From JAFGRU01 sp963665915 (lineage in GTDB: Bacteria > Desulfobacterota > Desulfuromonadia > Desulfuromonadales > JAAYDE01), in the NCBI GenBank assembly GCA_963665915.2, contig CAXXSG010000011.1:1-64000 (forward strand): a DNA stretch of 64,000 nucleotides, given 5' to 3'. This document shows positions 57,293 through 64,000 of this stretch, one piece after another (positions within the stretch are counted from its first letter, which is position 1; every line of letters begins with the position of its first letter). A program made the translations under genes and the position numbers. Under the pieces are notes generated by a model. That model had not been told where the DNA came from, did no database searches, and saw only the letters and a list, made by a program, of their open reading frames with translations.

Positions 57293-58327
57293 ATGGGACT
57301 GGCGGATTATGATTATGATCTTCCCCCGGAACTGATTGCTCAGCACCCGCCTTTGCGGCGGGGCGATTCCCGCCTGATGGTGGTGAGGCGTTCCGAACGT
57401 GCTGTTCAGGTGGCCCGCTTTCAGGAGATCACAGATAGGTTCAGGCCCGGAGACCTGCTGGTGGTCAATGATACCCGGGTGGTTCCGGCCCGTCTTCTGG
57501 GAGCCAAAGAACCGAGCGGCGGCCGGGTGGAGGTTTTTCTGGTTCGCCGGGAGAGTCGCGATCCGGAAATTTGGAGTTGTCTGACCCGCTCATCCAAGAG
57601 GCTCAGGCCGCAACAGCGGCTGGGATTGGGAAACTCCATTCAGGGAACGGTTGTCGGCGAGGGGGAGTCCCCTTTTCAACTGATTCGTTTCGAATGCGAC
57701 GGCGAATTCCTGGACGTGGTGGAGAAAAGCGGACATATACCTCTTCCCCCTTATATTAAAAGAGAGGATGAGGTCCTCGACAGGGAGCGTTATCAGACGG
57801 TATTCGCCGCGCATCGGGGGGCAGTGGCCGCACCGACGGCGGGGCTTCATTTTACCGACGAAGTTTTGCAGGATGTTGCTGCCGGCGGGGTCGAGGTCTG
57901 CCGCCTGACATTGCATGTGGGGATTGGCACCTTTCTCCCGGTTCGTGTTCAGGATCTTTCCGAACATGAGATGCATGAAGAGTTTTTTTCCATCTCAGCG
58001 GACACGGCTGAACGGATCAACCGGGCAAAAAGTGACGGTCGGCGGGTTTTCGCCGTGGGCACCACGGTTACCCGTGCCCTGGAATCCGCGGTCGACAAGC
58101 AGGGGCAACTCCGGGCCATGGATGGGACGACCCGTCTCTTTATTTATCCCGGTTTCCGTTTCCGCATGGTGGATGCCTTGATAACCAATTTTCATCTTCC
58201 CCGTTCCACTCTGCTCATGCTGGTTTCCGCCTTTGCCGGGCGTGAACTGATCCTCAGCGCTTACCAGAAGGCCCGCGAAGAAAAATTCCGTTTTTTCAGC
58301 TACGGCGACTGTATGTTGATCCTTTGA
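57293..58327 (+). CDS. queA: S-adenosylmethionine:tRNA ribosyltransferase-isomerase
   Basis: QueA makes epoxyqueuosine from preQ1 in tRNA. I start at ATG 57293 (MGLADYDYDLPPELIAQHP) behind GGGGGAAA, giving 344 residues. Signatures include LLVVNDTRVVPARLLG, GHIPLPPYIKRE, YQTVFAAHRGAVAAPTAGLH and LITNFHLPRSTLLMLVSAF. It precedes tgt, the preceding enzyme of the same pathway. Confidence 0.96.
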   Translation: MGLADYDYDLPPELIAQHPPLRRGDSRLMVVRRSERAVQVARFQEITDRFRPGDLLVVNDTRVVPARLLGAKEPSGGRVEVFLVRRESRDPEIWSCLTRSSKRLRPQQRLGLGNSIQGTVVGEGESPFQLIRFECDGEFLDVVEKSGHIPLPPYIKREDEVLDRERYQTVFAAHRGAVAAPTAGLHFTDEVLQDVAAGGVEVCRLTLHVGIGTFLPVRVQDLSEHEMHEEFFSISADTAERINRAKSDGRRVFAVGTTVTRALESAVDKQGQLRAMDGTTRLFIYPGFRFRMVDALITNFHLPRSTLLMLVSAFAGRELILSAYQKAREEKFRFFSYGDCMLIL

Positions 58328-58347
58328 TTAAACCCGGGAGTGTTTTT

Positions 58348-59463
58348 TTGCATTCTTTCAATTTTACGCTCTTAAAAAAAGATGCCCTGACCCAGGCCCG
58401 CCTGGGAGAGATCAGTACCCGGCGGGGAAAGATCGAGACGCCCATCTTCATGCCGGTGGGAACCCTGGGCACGGTCAAGGGCGTGTTGCCGGAGACACTT
58501 CTGGATCTTGGTGCGCAGATTATTCTCGGGAACACCTATCATCTTTACCTTCGTCCCGGGCATGAGCTAATCCGGAACCTGGGGGGGCTTCACCACTTTA
58601 TGAACTGGGACCGTCCCATCCTTACCGACAGCGGTGGTTTTCAGGTTTTCAGTCTCAACAAATTACGGAAAATCGGCGAAGAAGGGGTGCACTTTCAGTC
58701 CCACCTCGACGGTTCGAGCCATACGCTGACGCCTGAGTTTTCCATCGCCATTCAGGAAGCCCTTGGCTCGGATATCATCATGGCTTTCGACGAATGCATC
58801 CCTTACCCTTCTTCCCGTGAATACGTTCTGGAGGCTACGGAGCGTTCCACCCGTTGGGCGCAACGTTCCAGAGATGCCTGGCAGGAGGAACGGGGCGCGG
58901 CTCTGTTCGGCATCGTTCAAGGCGGGATGTTTGAGGATTTGCGGCGGAAAAGCAGTGACGATCTTCTCGATATCGGTTTTGAAGGCTATGCCGTCGGCGG
59001 GCTCTCCCTGGGCGAGGAAATCAATCTCATGTATGACATCATGGAATTTTCCCTGCCGCTGCTTCCCGAGGATCGGCCCCGCTATGTTATGGGGGTGGGC
59101 ACTCCCGAAGATCTGGTAGAAGGGGTTGCCCGCGGGGGCGACATGTTCGACTGTGTGATGCCGACGCGCAACGCGCGCAACGGAGTGCTTTTTACAACCT
59201 TCGGGAAAATCAGCATCAAACAGAACCGCTACCGGGAAGATCCCGCCCCTCCCGACCCGGAGTGCAGCTGTTATGTCTGCCGTCATTACAGCCGGGCTTA
59301 TCTTCGTCATCTGTTTCAGTCCAAAGAAATACTGGCTTCGGTGCTGAACACCCACCACAACCTCCATTATTATCTCAACCTCATGAGGGAGATCAGAGAG
59401 GCGGTCAGACAGGGAAAATTTTCCGAATTCAAGGCGAATTTTTACCGTAAAAAATCGAAGTAG
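58348..59463 (+). CDS. tgt: Queuine/preQ1 tRNA-guanine transglycosylase
   Basis: Tgt exchanges G34 for preQ1 in GUN-anticodon tRNAs. I prefer TTG 58348 behind GGGAG (371 residues); the frame is also open from TTG 58324, which overlaps the queA stop. Catalytic Asp residues lie in ILTDSGGFQVFS and DCVMPTRNARNG, the substrate pocket in IMAFDECIPYP and FGIVQGG. Zinc ligands are in CSCYVCRHYSRAYLRHL. Confidence 0.95.
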   Translation: MHSFNFTLLKKDALTQARLGEISTRRGKIETPIFMPVGTLGTVKGVLPETLLDLGAQIILGNTYHLYLRPGHELIRNLGGLHHFMNWDRPILTDSGGFQVFSLNKLRKIGEEGVHFQSHLDGSSHTLTPEFSIAIQEALGSDIIMAFDECIPYPSSREYVLEATERSTRWAQRSRDAWQEERGAALFGIVQGGMFEDLRRKSSDDLLDIGFEGYAVGGLSLGEEINLMYDIMEFSLPLLPEDRPRYVMGVGTPEDLVEGVARGGDMFDCVMPTRNARNGVLFTTFGKISIKQNRYREDPAPPDPECSCYVCRHYSRAYLRHLFQSKEILASVLNTHHNLHYYLNLMREIREAVRQGKFSEFKANFYRKKSK

Positions 59464-59626
59464 CAGAGTAAAAAGATCTTACAAAAGAGGATTTTTCACA
59501 AAAAGAAGGCAAAAAAGCGTCGAGGTAATTCTTTTTTGCACTAAATTCTGATATAACGTTGACGACGACCGGATTACGGTCGTTCATTTCAGTGGTGAAT
59601 TTTTAAACACTAGGGAGGATTACTTT

Positions 59627-59956
59627 ATGGTATCGGAAGCTTTTGCAATGGCCAACACTGCCGGGGCCCAAGCAGGGGGACGTCCTGGATATGAAACCAT
59701 CGTCATGCTGGTTCTCATGTTCGCCATTTTTTATTTTCTACTCATACGGCCCCAACAGAAAAGGGCTAAACAGCACAAGCAATTGCTCGCAGCTCTGAAA
59801 ATAGGTGATCAGGTTGTCACCGCAGGCGGGATGCATGGAAAAGTGGCGGGGCTCCAGGAAGATGTCGTCACCCTGGACGTAGCATCCGGTGTTCGCATTA
59901 AATTCAACCGTTCCTCAATTGTCAGCACCCAGAGAGAACCGGGTGAGGAAAAGTAA
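59627..59956 (+). CDS. yajC: Preprotein translocase subunit YajC
   Basis: The 109 residues have a membrane helix (TIVMLVLMFAIFYFLLIRPQ) followed by the signature QKRAKQHKQLLAALKIGDQV and VTAGGMHGKVAG. GGGAGGATTACTTT precedes the ATG. It is followed by secD and secF in the standard accessory-translocase order. Confidence 0.95.
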   Translation: MVSEAFAMANTAGAQAGGRPGYETIVMLVLMFAIFYFLLIRPQQKRAKQHKQLLAALKIGDQVVTAGGMHGKVAGLQEDVVTLDVASGVRIKFNRSSIVSTQREPGEEK

Positions 59957-60041
59957 CGAAGTTTGCAGGGGTGCGGATTAGCGGTGTTTTTCCCTGCAAA
60001 AATGAATTTGCTTCAATTTCCCAAAGGAGATCGCTTCAATC

Positions 60042-61640
60042 ATGTCCAAGCACCTCAAGATCCGGGTGATTATTGTCTTCGGCTGTTTGCTGGTATCCCT
60101 TGTTTCACTCGGCCCCACTTTTTTTGGGGACAGCCTTCCCGGCTGGTGGAAAAAAGCCTTTGACCCGATCCATTTAGGTCTTGACCTTCAGGGCGGAATG
60201 CACCTTGTGCTGGGGGTGGAGGTCGACAAGGCCGTGGAAAGCCGTCTTGACAGTATCGCCGATGAAACCGACAGCATGCTCCGGGAAAAGGATATCATCT
60301 TCAAGAGAGTCCGGCGGGTTGGAGAGGACAGCATCGGGGTTACCGTTTACGATGACGTCGCCGGGAAGGAGATCGAATCCTTTTTTGAGAAAAACTTCCC
60401 TGGCCTCGATATGATGGTTGACGGTCGGGATGGCCAGTATGCCCGGAAAACCTACCGTTTAAGTGACCAGGAGATCGAGCATATCAAGGATTATGCCGTC
60501 CGTCAGGCTCTGGAAACCATGCGCAACAGGGTGGACCAGTTCGGTGTCACCGAACCTGTGCTTCAGCGCCAGACCGGTAACCGCATTCTGATTCAGCTCC
60601 CCGGGGTCAAGGACCCGAAGCGGGCGATCGACCTGCTGGGAAAAACCGCGCGCCTTGAATTCAAGCTGGTCGCCGAGGATGTCATGCCCGAGGATGCCGC
60701 CAAAGGGCTTCTCCCTGAAGGGACAAAGCTTCTGTATGAAAAAAGGGTCAACCGTCAGACCGGGGCCGTTAGTGAAAACCCCATTGTCGTCTATGATCAG
60801 ACCGTCCTGACCGGGGATCTTCTCTCGGATGCCCAGGTTCGCATCAGCAGCCAGTTCAATGAACCTTATGTGGCCATCGATTTTAATTCCCTGGGCGCCA
60901 AACGTTTTGACCAGATTACCGCGGCCAATATAAACAAGCGCCTGGCGATCATTCTCGATGATACGGTTTATTCCGCTCCCAATATTCGTGAAAGAATATC
61001 GGGTGGTAGCGCCCAGATCAGTGGATCTTTCTCAGAGCAGGAGGCCACCGACCTGGCGATCGTGTTGCGGGCCGGTTCTCTCCCTGCGCCGGTGGAAATC
61101 CTTGAAGACCGGACCGTGGGGCCCTCCCTGGGCCTGGATTCCATCAACCAGGGGGTCTTTTCCGTTATTATCGGCGGTATTCTGGTGATCCTGGTCATGG
61201 TTATCTACTACCGCATGTCCGGAATCGTAGCCAATATCGCCCTTGGTCTCAACCTCATATTCATCCTCGCTATGCTCACCCTGTTCAAGGCTTCCCTGAC
61301 GCTACCTGGGATTGCGGGCATTGTGCTCACGGTGGGGATGGCCGTGGATGCCAATGTCCTGATTTTTGAGCGCATCCGTGAAGAACTCCGGCGTGGCCAG
61401 TCGCCCCGCCTGGCCGTGGAATCAGGCTTTGGCAAGGCCTTTTTGACCATTGTCGACGCCAATGTGACGACCCTGATTGCAGCCTTGGTTCTTTTCCAGT
61501 TCGGCACAGGGCCGGTCAAGGGTTTTGCGGTCACACTTTCCATCGGGATTGTTTCCTCTCTGTTTACCGCCACGTTTGTCTCCAGGGTGATTTTCGATTA
61601 CGTCCTGGAAAAACGTGAGGTCAAACAGCTGAGTGTATAA
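60042..61640 (+). CDS. secD: Protein translocase subunit SecD
   Basis: SecDF uses the proton gradient to pull exported proteins. The 532 residues have an N-terminal helix, the periplasmic P1 region with LGLDLQGGMHLVLGVE and VDQFGVTEPVLQRQTGNRI, and a C-terminal block of five helices. That block includes AIVLRAGSLPAPVEILEDRTVGPSL (in parts), AGIVLTVGMAVDANVLIFER and REELRRGQSP. AAGGAG precedes ATG 60042. Confidence 0.96.
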   Translation: MSKHLKIRVIIVFGCLLVSLVSLGPTFFGDSLPGWWKKAFDPIHLGLDLQGGMHLVLGVEVDKAVESRLDSIADETDSMLREKDIIFKRVRRVGEDSIGVTVYDDVAGKEIESFFEKNFPGLDMMVDGRDGQYARKTYRLSDQEIEHIKDYAVRQALETMRNRVDQFGVTEPVLQRQTGNRILIQLPGVKDPKRAIDLLGKTARLEFKLVAEDVMPEDAAKGLLPEGTKLLYEKRVNRQTGAVSENPIVVYDQTVLTGDLLSDAQVRISSQFNEPYVAIDFNSLGAKRFDQITAANINKRLAIILDDTVYSAPNIRERISGGSAQISGSFSEQEATDLAIVLRAGSLPAPVEILEDRTVGPSLGLDSINQGVFSVIIGGILVILVMVIYYRMSGIVANIALGLNLIFILAMLTLFKASLTLPGIAGIVLTVGMAVDANVLIFERIREELRRGQSPRLAVESGFGKAFLTIVDANVTTLIAALVLFQFGTGPVKGFAVTLSIGIVSSLFTATFVSRVIFDYVLEKREVKQLSV

Positions 61641-61651
61641 AGGAGGCCGGG

Positions 61652-62584
61652 ATGCAACTGATTAAAGCGGATATTAATGTTGATTTTATTGGCAAGCGAA
61701 AACTGGCCCTCGTCTTTTCAGCGGTTCTGATCCTCGTCGGGATCGTCTCCCTGGTCGTGAAGGGAGGTCCCAATTATGGAATCGATTTTGCCGGCGGTAC
61801 CCTGGTGCAGTTGAAATTTACGGAACAGACCAGCGCCGCGGAAATCAAGGCGGCTCTAAAAGACCTGAACATCGGGACGATTACCGTCCAGCAGTTCGGA
61901 GATGAAGCGAATGAGTTTCTGGTGCGTGCTCCGACCGAAATAGGGATAAAAGGGCTGTCCCAGAAAATTATCGATGCTTTGGGCGAGCGTTACGGATCTG
62001 AAAAAGTCGAGATGCGCAGGGCGGAAATGGTCGGTCCCCAGGTCGGGAAGGATTTGCGCCAGAAAGGTCTGCTTGCGATCCTTTACGCCATGATCGGTAT
62101 TCTCATCTACGTTACCTGGAGGTTTGAGTTTCGCTTTGCCGTCGGCGCCATTCTGGCCCTGCTCCATGACGTCATGGTCACCCTCGGGGTTTTCTCTCTT
62201 TTCGGGCGGGAGGTCGACCTGCCCGTGATAGCGGCCTTTCTGGCAATTGTCGGTTATTCGCTCAACGATACCATTATCGTCTATGATCGTATTCGTGAAA
62301 ACATGGGGAAACACCACAAGGAGACATTCCCTTTCATTATCAACCGCAGTATCAACGAGACCCTTTCCCGAACGCTAATGACCTCTTTTACAACCCTGGT
62401 GGTGGTTCTGGCGCTGTTCGTCTTTGGCGGTGGGGTGATCAATAATTTTGCCTTTGCTCTTCTCGTGGGGGTTTTGATCGGGACCTACTCCTCGATTTTT
62501 GTCGCCAGTCCGTTACTTGTTTTCTGGGAGGAATACGCCCAGCGTCGGGCAGCGGCAGGGAAGGCCGCGAAAAGCACGTCCTGA
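61652..62584 (+). CDS. secF: Protein translocase subunit SecF
   Basis: The 310 residues begin with INVDFIGKRKLALVFSAVLI and GIDFAGGTLVQLKF. Six membrane helices carry the SecF motifs EFRFAVGAILALLHDVMVTL, IVGYSLNDTIIVYDRIREN and NRSINETLSRTLMTSFTTL. AAGGAGG precedes ATG 61652, 11 bases after secD. Terminator follows at 62634. Confidence 0.96.
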   Translation: MQLIKADINVDFIGKRKLALVFSAVLILVGIVSLVVKGGPNYGIDFAGGTLVQLKFTEQTSAAEIKAALKDLNIGTITVQQFGDEANEFLVRAPTEIGIKGLSQKIIDALGERYGSEKVEMRRAEMVGPQVGKDLRQKGLLAILYAMIGILIYVTWRFEFRFAVGAILALLHDVMVTLGVFSLFGREVDLPVIAAFLAIVGYSLNDTIIVYDRIRENMGKHHKETFPFIINRSINETLSRTLMTSFTTLVVVLALFVFGGGVINNFAFALLVGVLIGTYSSIFVASPLLVFWEEYAQRRAAAGKAAKSTS

Positions 62585-62633
62585 GCTTGAGGCTACCTTG
62601 TCAGGTATTCAGAAACCTTTTAGAAAAGATTTG

Positions 62634-62672
62634 AAGCTTCCCCCTGAATTGTCGTTGGGGGAAGCTTTTTTA
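62634..62672 (+). terminator. Terminator after the sec operon
   Basis: AAGCTTCCCCC pairs with GGGGGAAGCTT around a 12-base loop, followed by a T-run. It lies between secF and recJ. Confidence 0.88.
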
Positions 62673-62700
62673 TTTCCCTGATAATCGCCTGGTTCTTGTT

Positions 62701-64000
62701 ATGCGTGCTTGCTCAATGCCGATACCGATCATAAAGACTCGCCCTCGCAATGAACAGATCCATGCATCCCTTTTGAAAGATGGGGTGCCGGACTGGCTGG
62801 CGGGTGTTCTTGCCCGGCGTCTGGAGGAACCGGTTTCATGGGAGTCCATCAGCCGTCCGAGTCTGGCTAATATTCCCGACCCTGAAAAAATCCCCACCCT
62901 TAATAAAGCCGTGGACAGGATCGTGCGGGCTATTGCTGAGGAAGAAAAGGTCATCTTCACCTGCGACCACGATCTCGACGGCACCGCCTCGGCGGCGGTT
63001 CTGTGTCAGGCTTTTACCGAATATTTCGGAGTTTCAGGGAAACTGCTCGGGGTGGTGACCAGCCATCGTCTGACCGAAGGCTACGGCCTGACTGCGGCGG
63101 TCCTGGAACGAATCCTCGCCAGCGACGCCAGTCTGATTATCACCGCCGACAAGGGGAGCAGCGACGAGGCGCGCATCGCTCGTCTCGCCGCGGCGGGCCG
63201 GGATGTCATTGTCACCGATCATCACGCCCTCCCCAGGGAGGGGCCGCCCCAGTCGGCCTATGCGGTGGTCAATCCCACGCGCGACGATGCCGATTATGAT
63301 CCCTATATCTGCGGGGCGGCCGCCGCTTTTCTCCTGATGGCCAAAGTGCGAAGCCGACTCCTTGAAAAGGGTTGCAGAAAAGAGATTCCCAGCCTCGCCG
63401 GGCTGGTCGATTTCGTGGCTGTTGCCACGGTAGCCGACTGCGTGGCGCTACGGCCCGACAAGAGCTATACCAACCGCGCCTTGGTCAAATACGGTTTAGC
63501 TCTTCTCAACGAGAAAAAACGGGCTGCCTGGCAGGTTTTCTGTGACGATGTGGAGGGGCCTGTAAACGCCGAAACCGTAGCTTTTCGTCTCGCCCCCCCC
63601 GTGGCTGCCTCAGGGCGGCTCGATTGGCCCGAAGCGGGGCTCCGCTTTCTGCTCGCTGCTGATAGAGATGAGGCTGCGGAGCAATGGCAGTTTCTAAAGG
63701 GAGAAAACCGGATCCGCCAGTCCATCGAAAGGGAATTGCGGGAACAGGCTTTTCAGCAGGCTGTGAAGATGAAGCGTCAGTCGCTGGTGCTCTACTTAGA
63801 TGACGGGCATAGCGGAGTTCACGGCATTACCGCCAGCCGTCTGGTGGAGGCTTTCGGCAAGCCGGCCGCTCTCTTCGCTCCCAAGGGTCAGGGGGCGAGA
63901 ACGAATGGCGAGAATCCCCCGCCGGAAAACGGTCGCCCTTTGGCCACGGGGAGTTTCCGGGGTGTTCCCGGTTTTCATGTGCGGGATGCTCTGCAATGGG
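62701..64000 (+). CDS. recJ: Single-stranded-DNA exonuclease RecJ, 5' part
   Basis: The frame from ATG 62701 stays open to the window edge (433 codons). It carries the DHH phosphoesterase motifs FTCDHDLDGTASAAVL (motif I), ITADKGSSDEARIA, VTDHHALPREGPPQ (DHH) and VATVADCVALRPDKSYTNR, then RLAPPVAASGRLDWPEAGLRF. The start is uncertain because no ribosome-binding site precedes ATG 62701 or the in-frame ATG 62716. RecJ degrades ssDNA 5' to 3' in recombination and mismatch repair. The nuclease core is complete; the C-terminal part is off the window. The GKGS/TADKG step differs somewhat from E. coli RecJ (DNGS becomes DKGS). Confidence 0.92.
   Translation, partial: MRACSMPIPIIKTRPRNEQIHASLLKDGVPDWLAGVLARRLEEPVSWESISRPSLANIPDPEKIPTLNKAVDRIVRAIAEEEKVIFTCDHDLDGTASAAVLCQAFTEYFGVSGKLLGVVTSHRLTEGYGLTAAVLERILASDASLIITADKGSSDEARIARLAAAGRDVIVTDHHALPREGPPQSAYAVVNPTRDDADYDPYICGAAAAFLLMAKVRSRLLEKGCRKEIPSLAGLVDFVAVATVADCVALRPDKSYTNRALVKYGLALLNEKKRAAWQVFCDDVEGPVNAETVAFRLAPPVAASGRLDWPEAGLRFLLAADRDEAAEQWQFLKGENRIRQSIERELREQAFQQAVKMKRQSLVLYLDDGHSGVHGITASRLVEAFGKPAALFAPKGQGARTNGENPPPENGRPLATGSFRGVPGFHVRDALQW

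Overview
The window is bacterial chromosomal DNA from a Gram-negative organism (lpxC, outer-membrane-type AsmA protein, ubiB, exosortase-type PEP-CTERM sorting signal). The combination of a Smc-type condensin, a selenocysteine-containing SelD beside selA/selB, an NtrY/NtrX-like sigma54 pair, a PEP-CTERM protein behind a sigma54-like promoter, a c-type cytochrome and the character of the 16S gene suggests a deltaproteobacterium of the Desulfuromonadales/Desulfuromonadota type. This placement is inferred, not computed. Nearly everything is housekeeping. I see no phage, CRISPR array, toxin-antitoxin pair or recognisable defence island.

Layout. 1-5.7 kb (minus strand): selA-selB-selD selenocysteine operon, then a SAM methyltransferase broken by a one-base frameshift; selD itself reads through an in-frame UGA. 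5.8-9.4 kb: monohaem cytochrome c, an EAL/HDOD signalling protein, a cyclic-nucleotide-binding protein and a small secreted PEP-CTERM protein with a thioester-domain-like Cys/Gln pair. 9.9-16.1 kb: glnS, mutT, ubiE, and a large AsmA-like protein. 16.3-26.7 kb (plus strand): smc, a roadblock-like gene, ftsY, a frameshifted zapB-like gene, zapA, a probable 6S RNA, fthC, rny, ymdB, tyrS. 26.8-32.2 kb: a complete rrn operon (tandem promoters, 16S, tRNA-Ile, tRNA-Ala, 23S, 5S, terminator). 32.2-46 kb (minus strand): NtrX/NtrY-like pair, lpxC, ubiB, phasin, a GGDEF protein, ruvB/ruvA/ruvC, yebC, a DnaJ-like chaperone. 46.4-54.4 kb: protoporphyrinogen oxidase, a polar amino-acid ABC transporter, an EamA transporter, yggT-divIVA-yggU, DAHP synthase. 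54.9-64 kb (plus strand): rplM-rpsI, argC, a DUF2065 gene, queA-tgt-yajC-secD-secF, and recJ running off the right edge.

The less ordinary content lies between genes. Two dispersed repeat families are visible by eye. Family R1 (about 155 bp, two copies, roughly 85 percent identical by hand alignment) folds into a long hairpin in which one stem pair changes in a compensatory way. Family R2 is a MITE-like element with terminal inverted repeats beginning CCCGG; it is present as a 331 bp copy, a 69 bp copy retaining both ends, and an internal fragment. Its ends abut the stop codons of ubiB and argC, and the fragment ends at the stop of ruvA. The two single-base frameshifts (methyltransferase and zapB-like) could be real mutations or sequencing errors.
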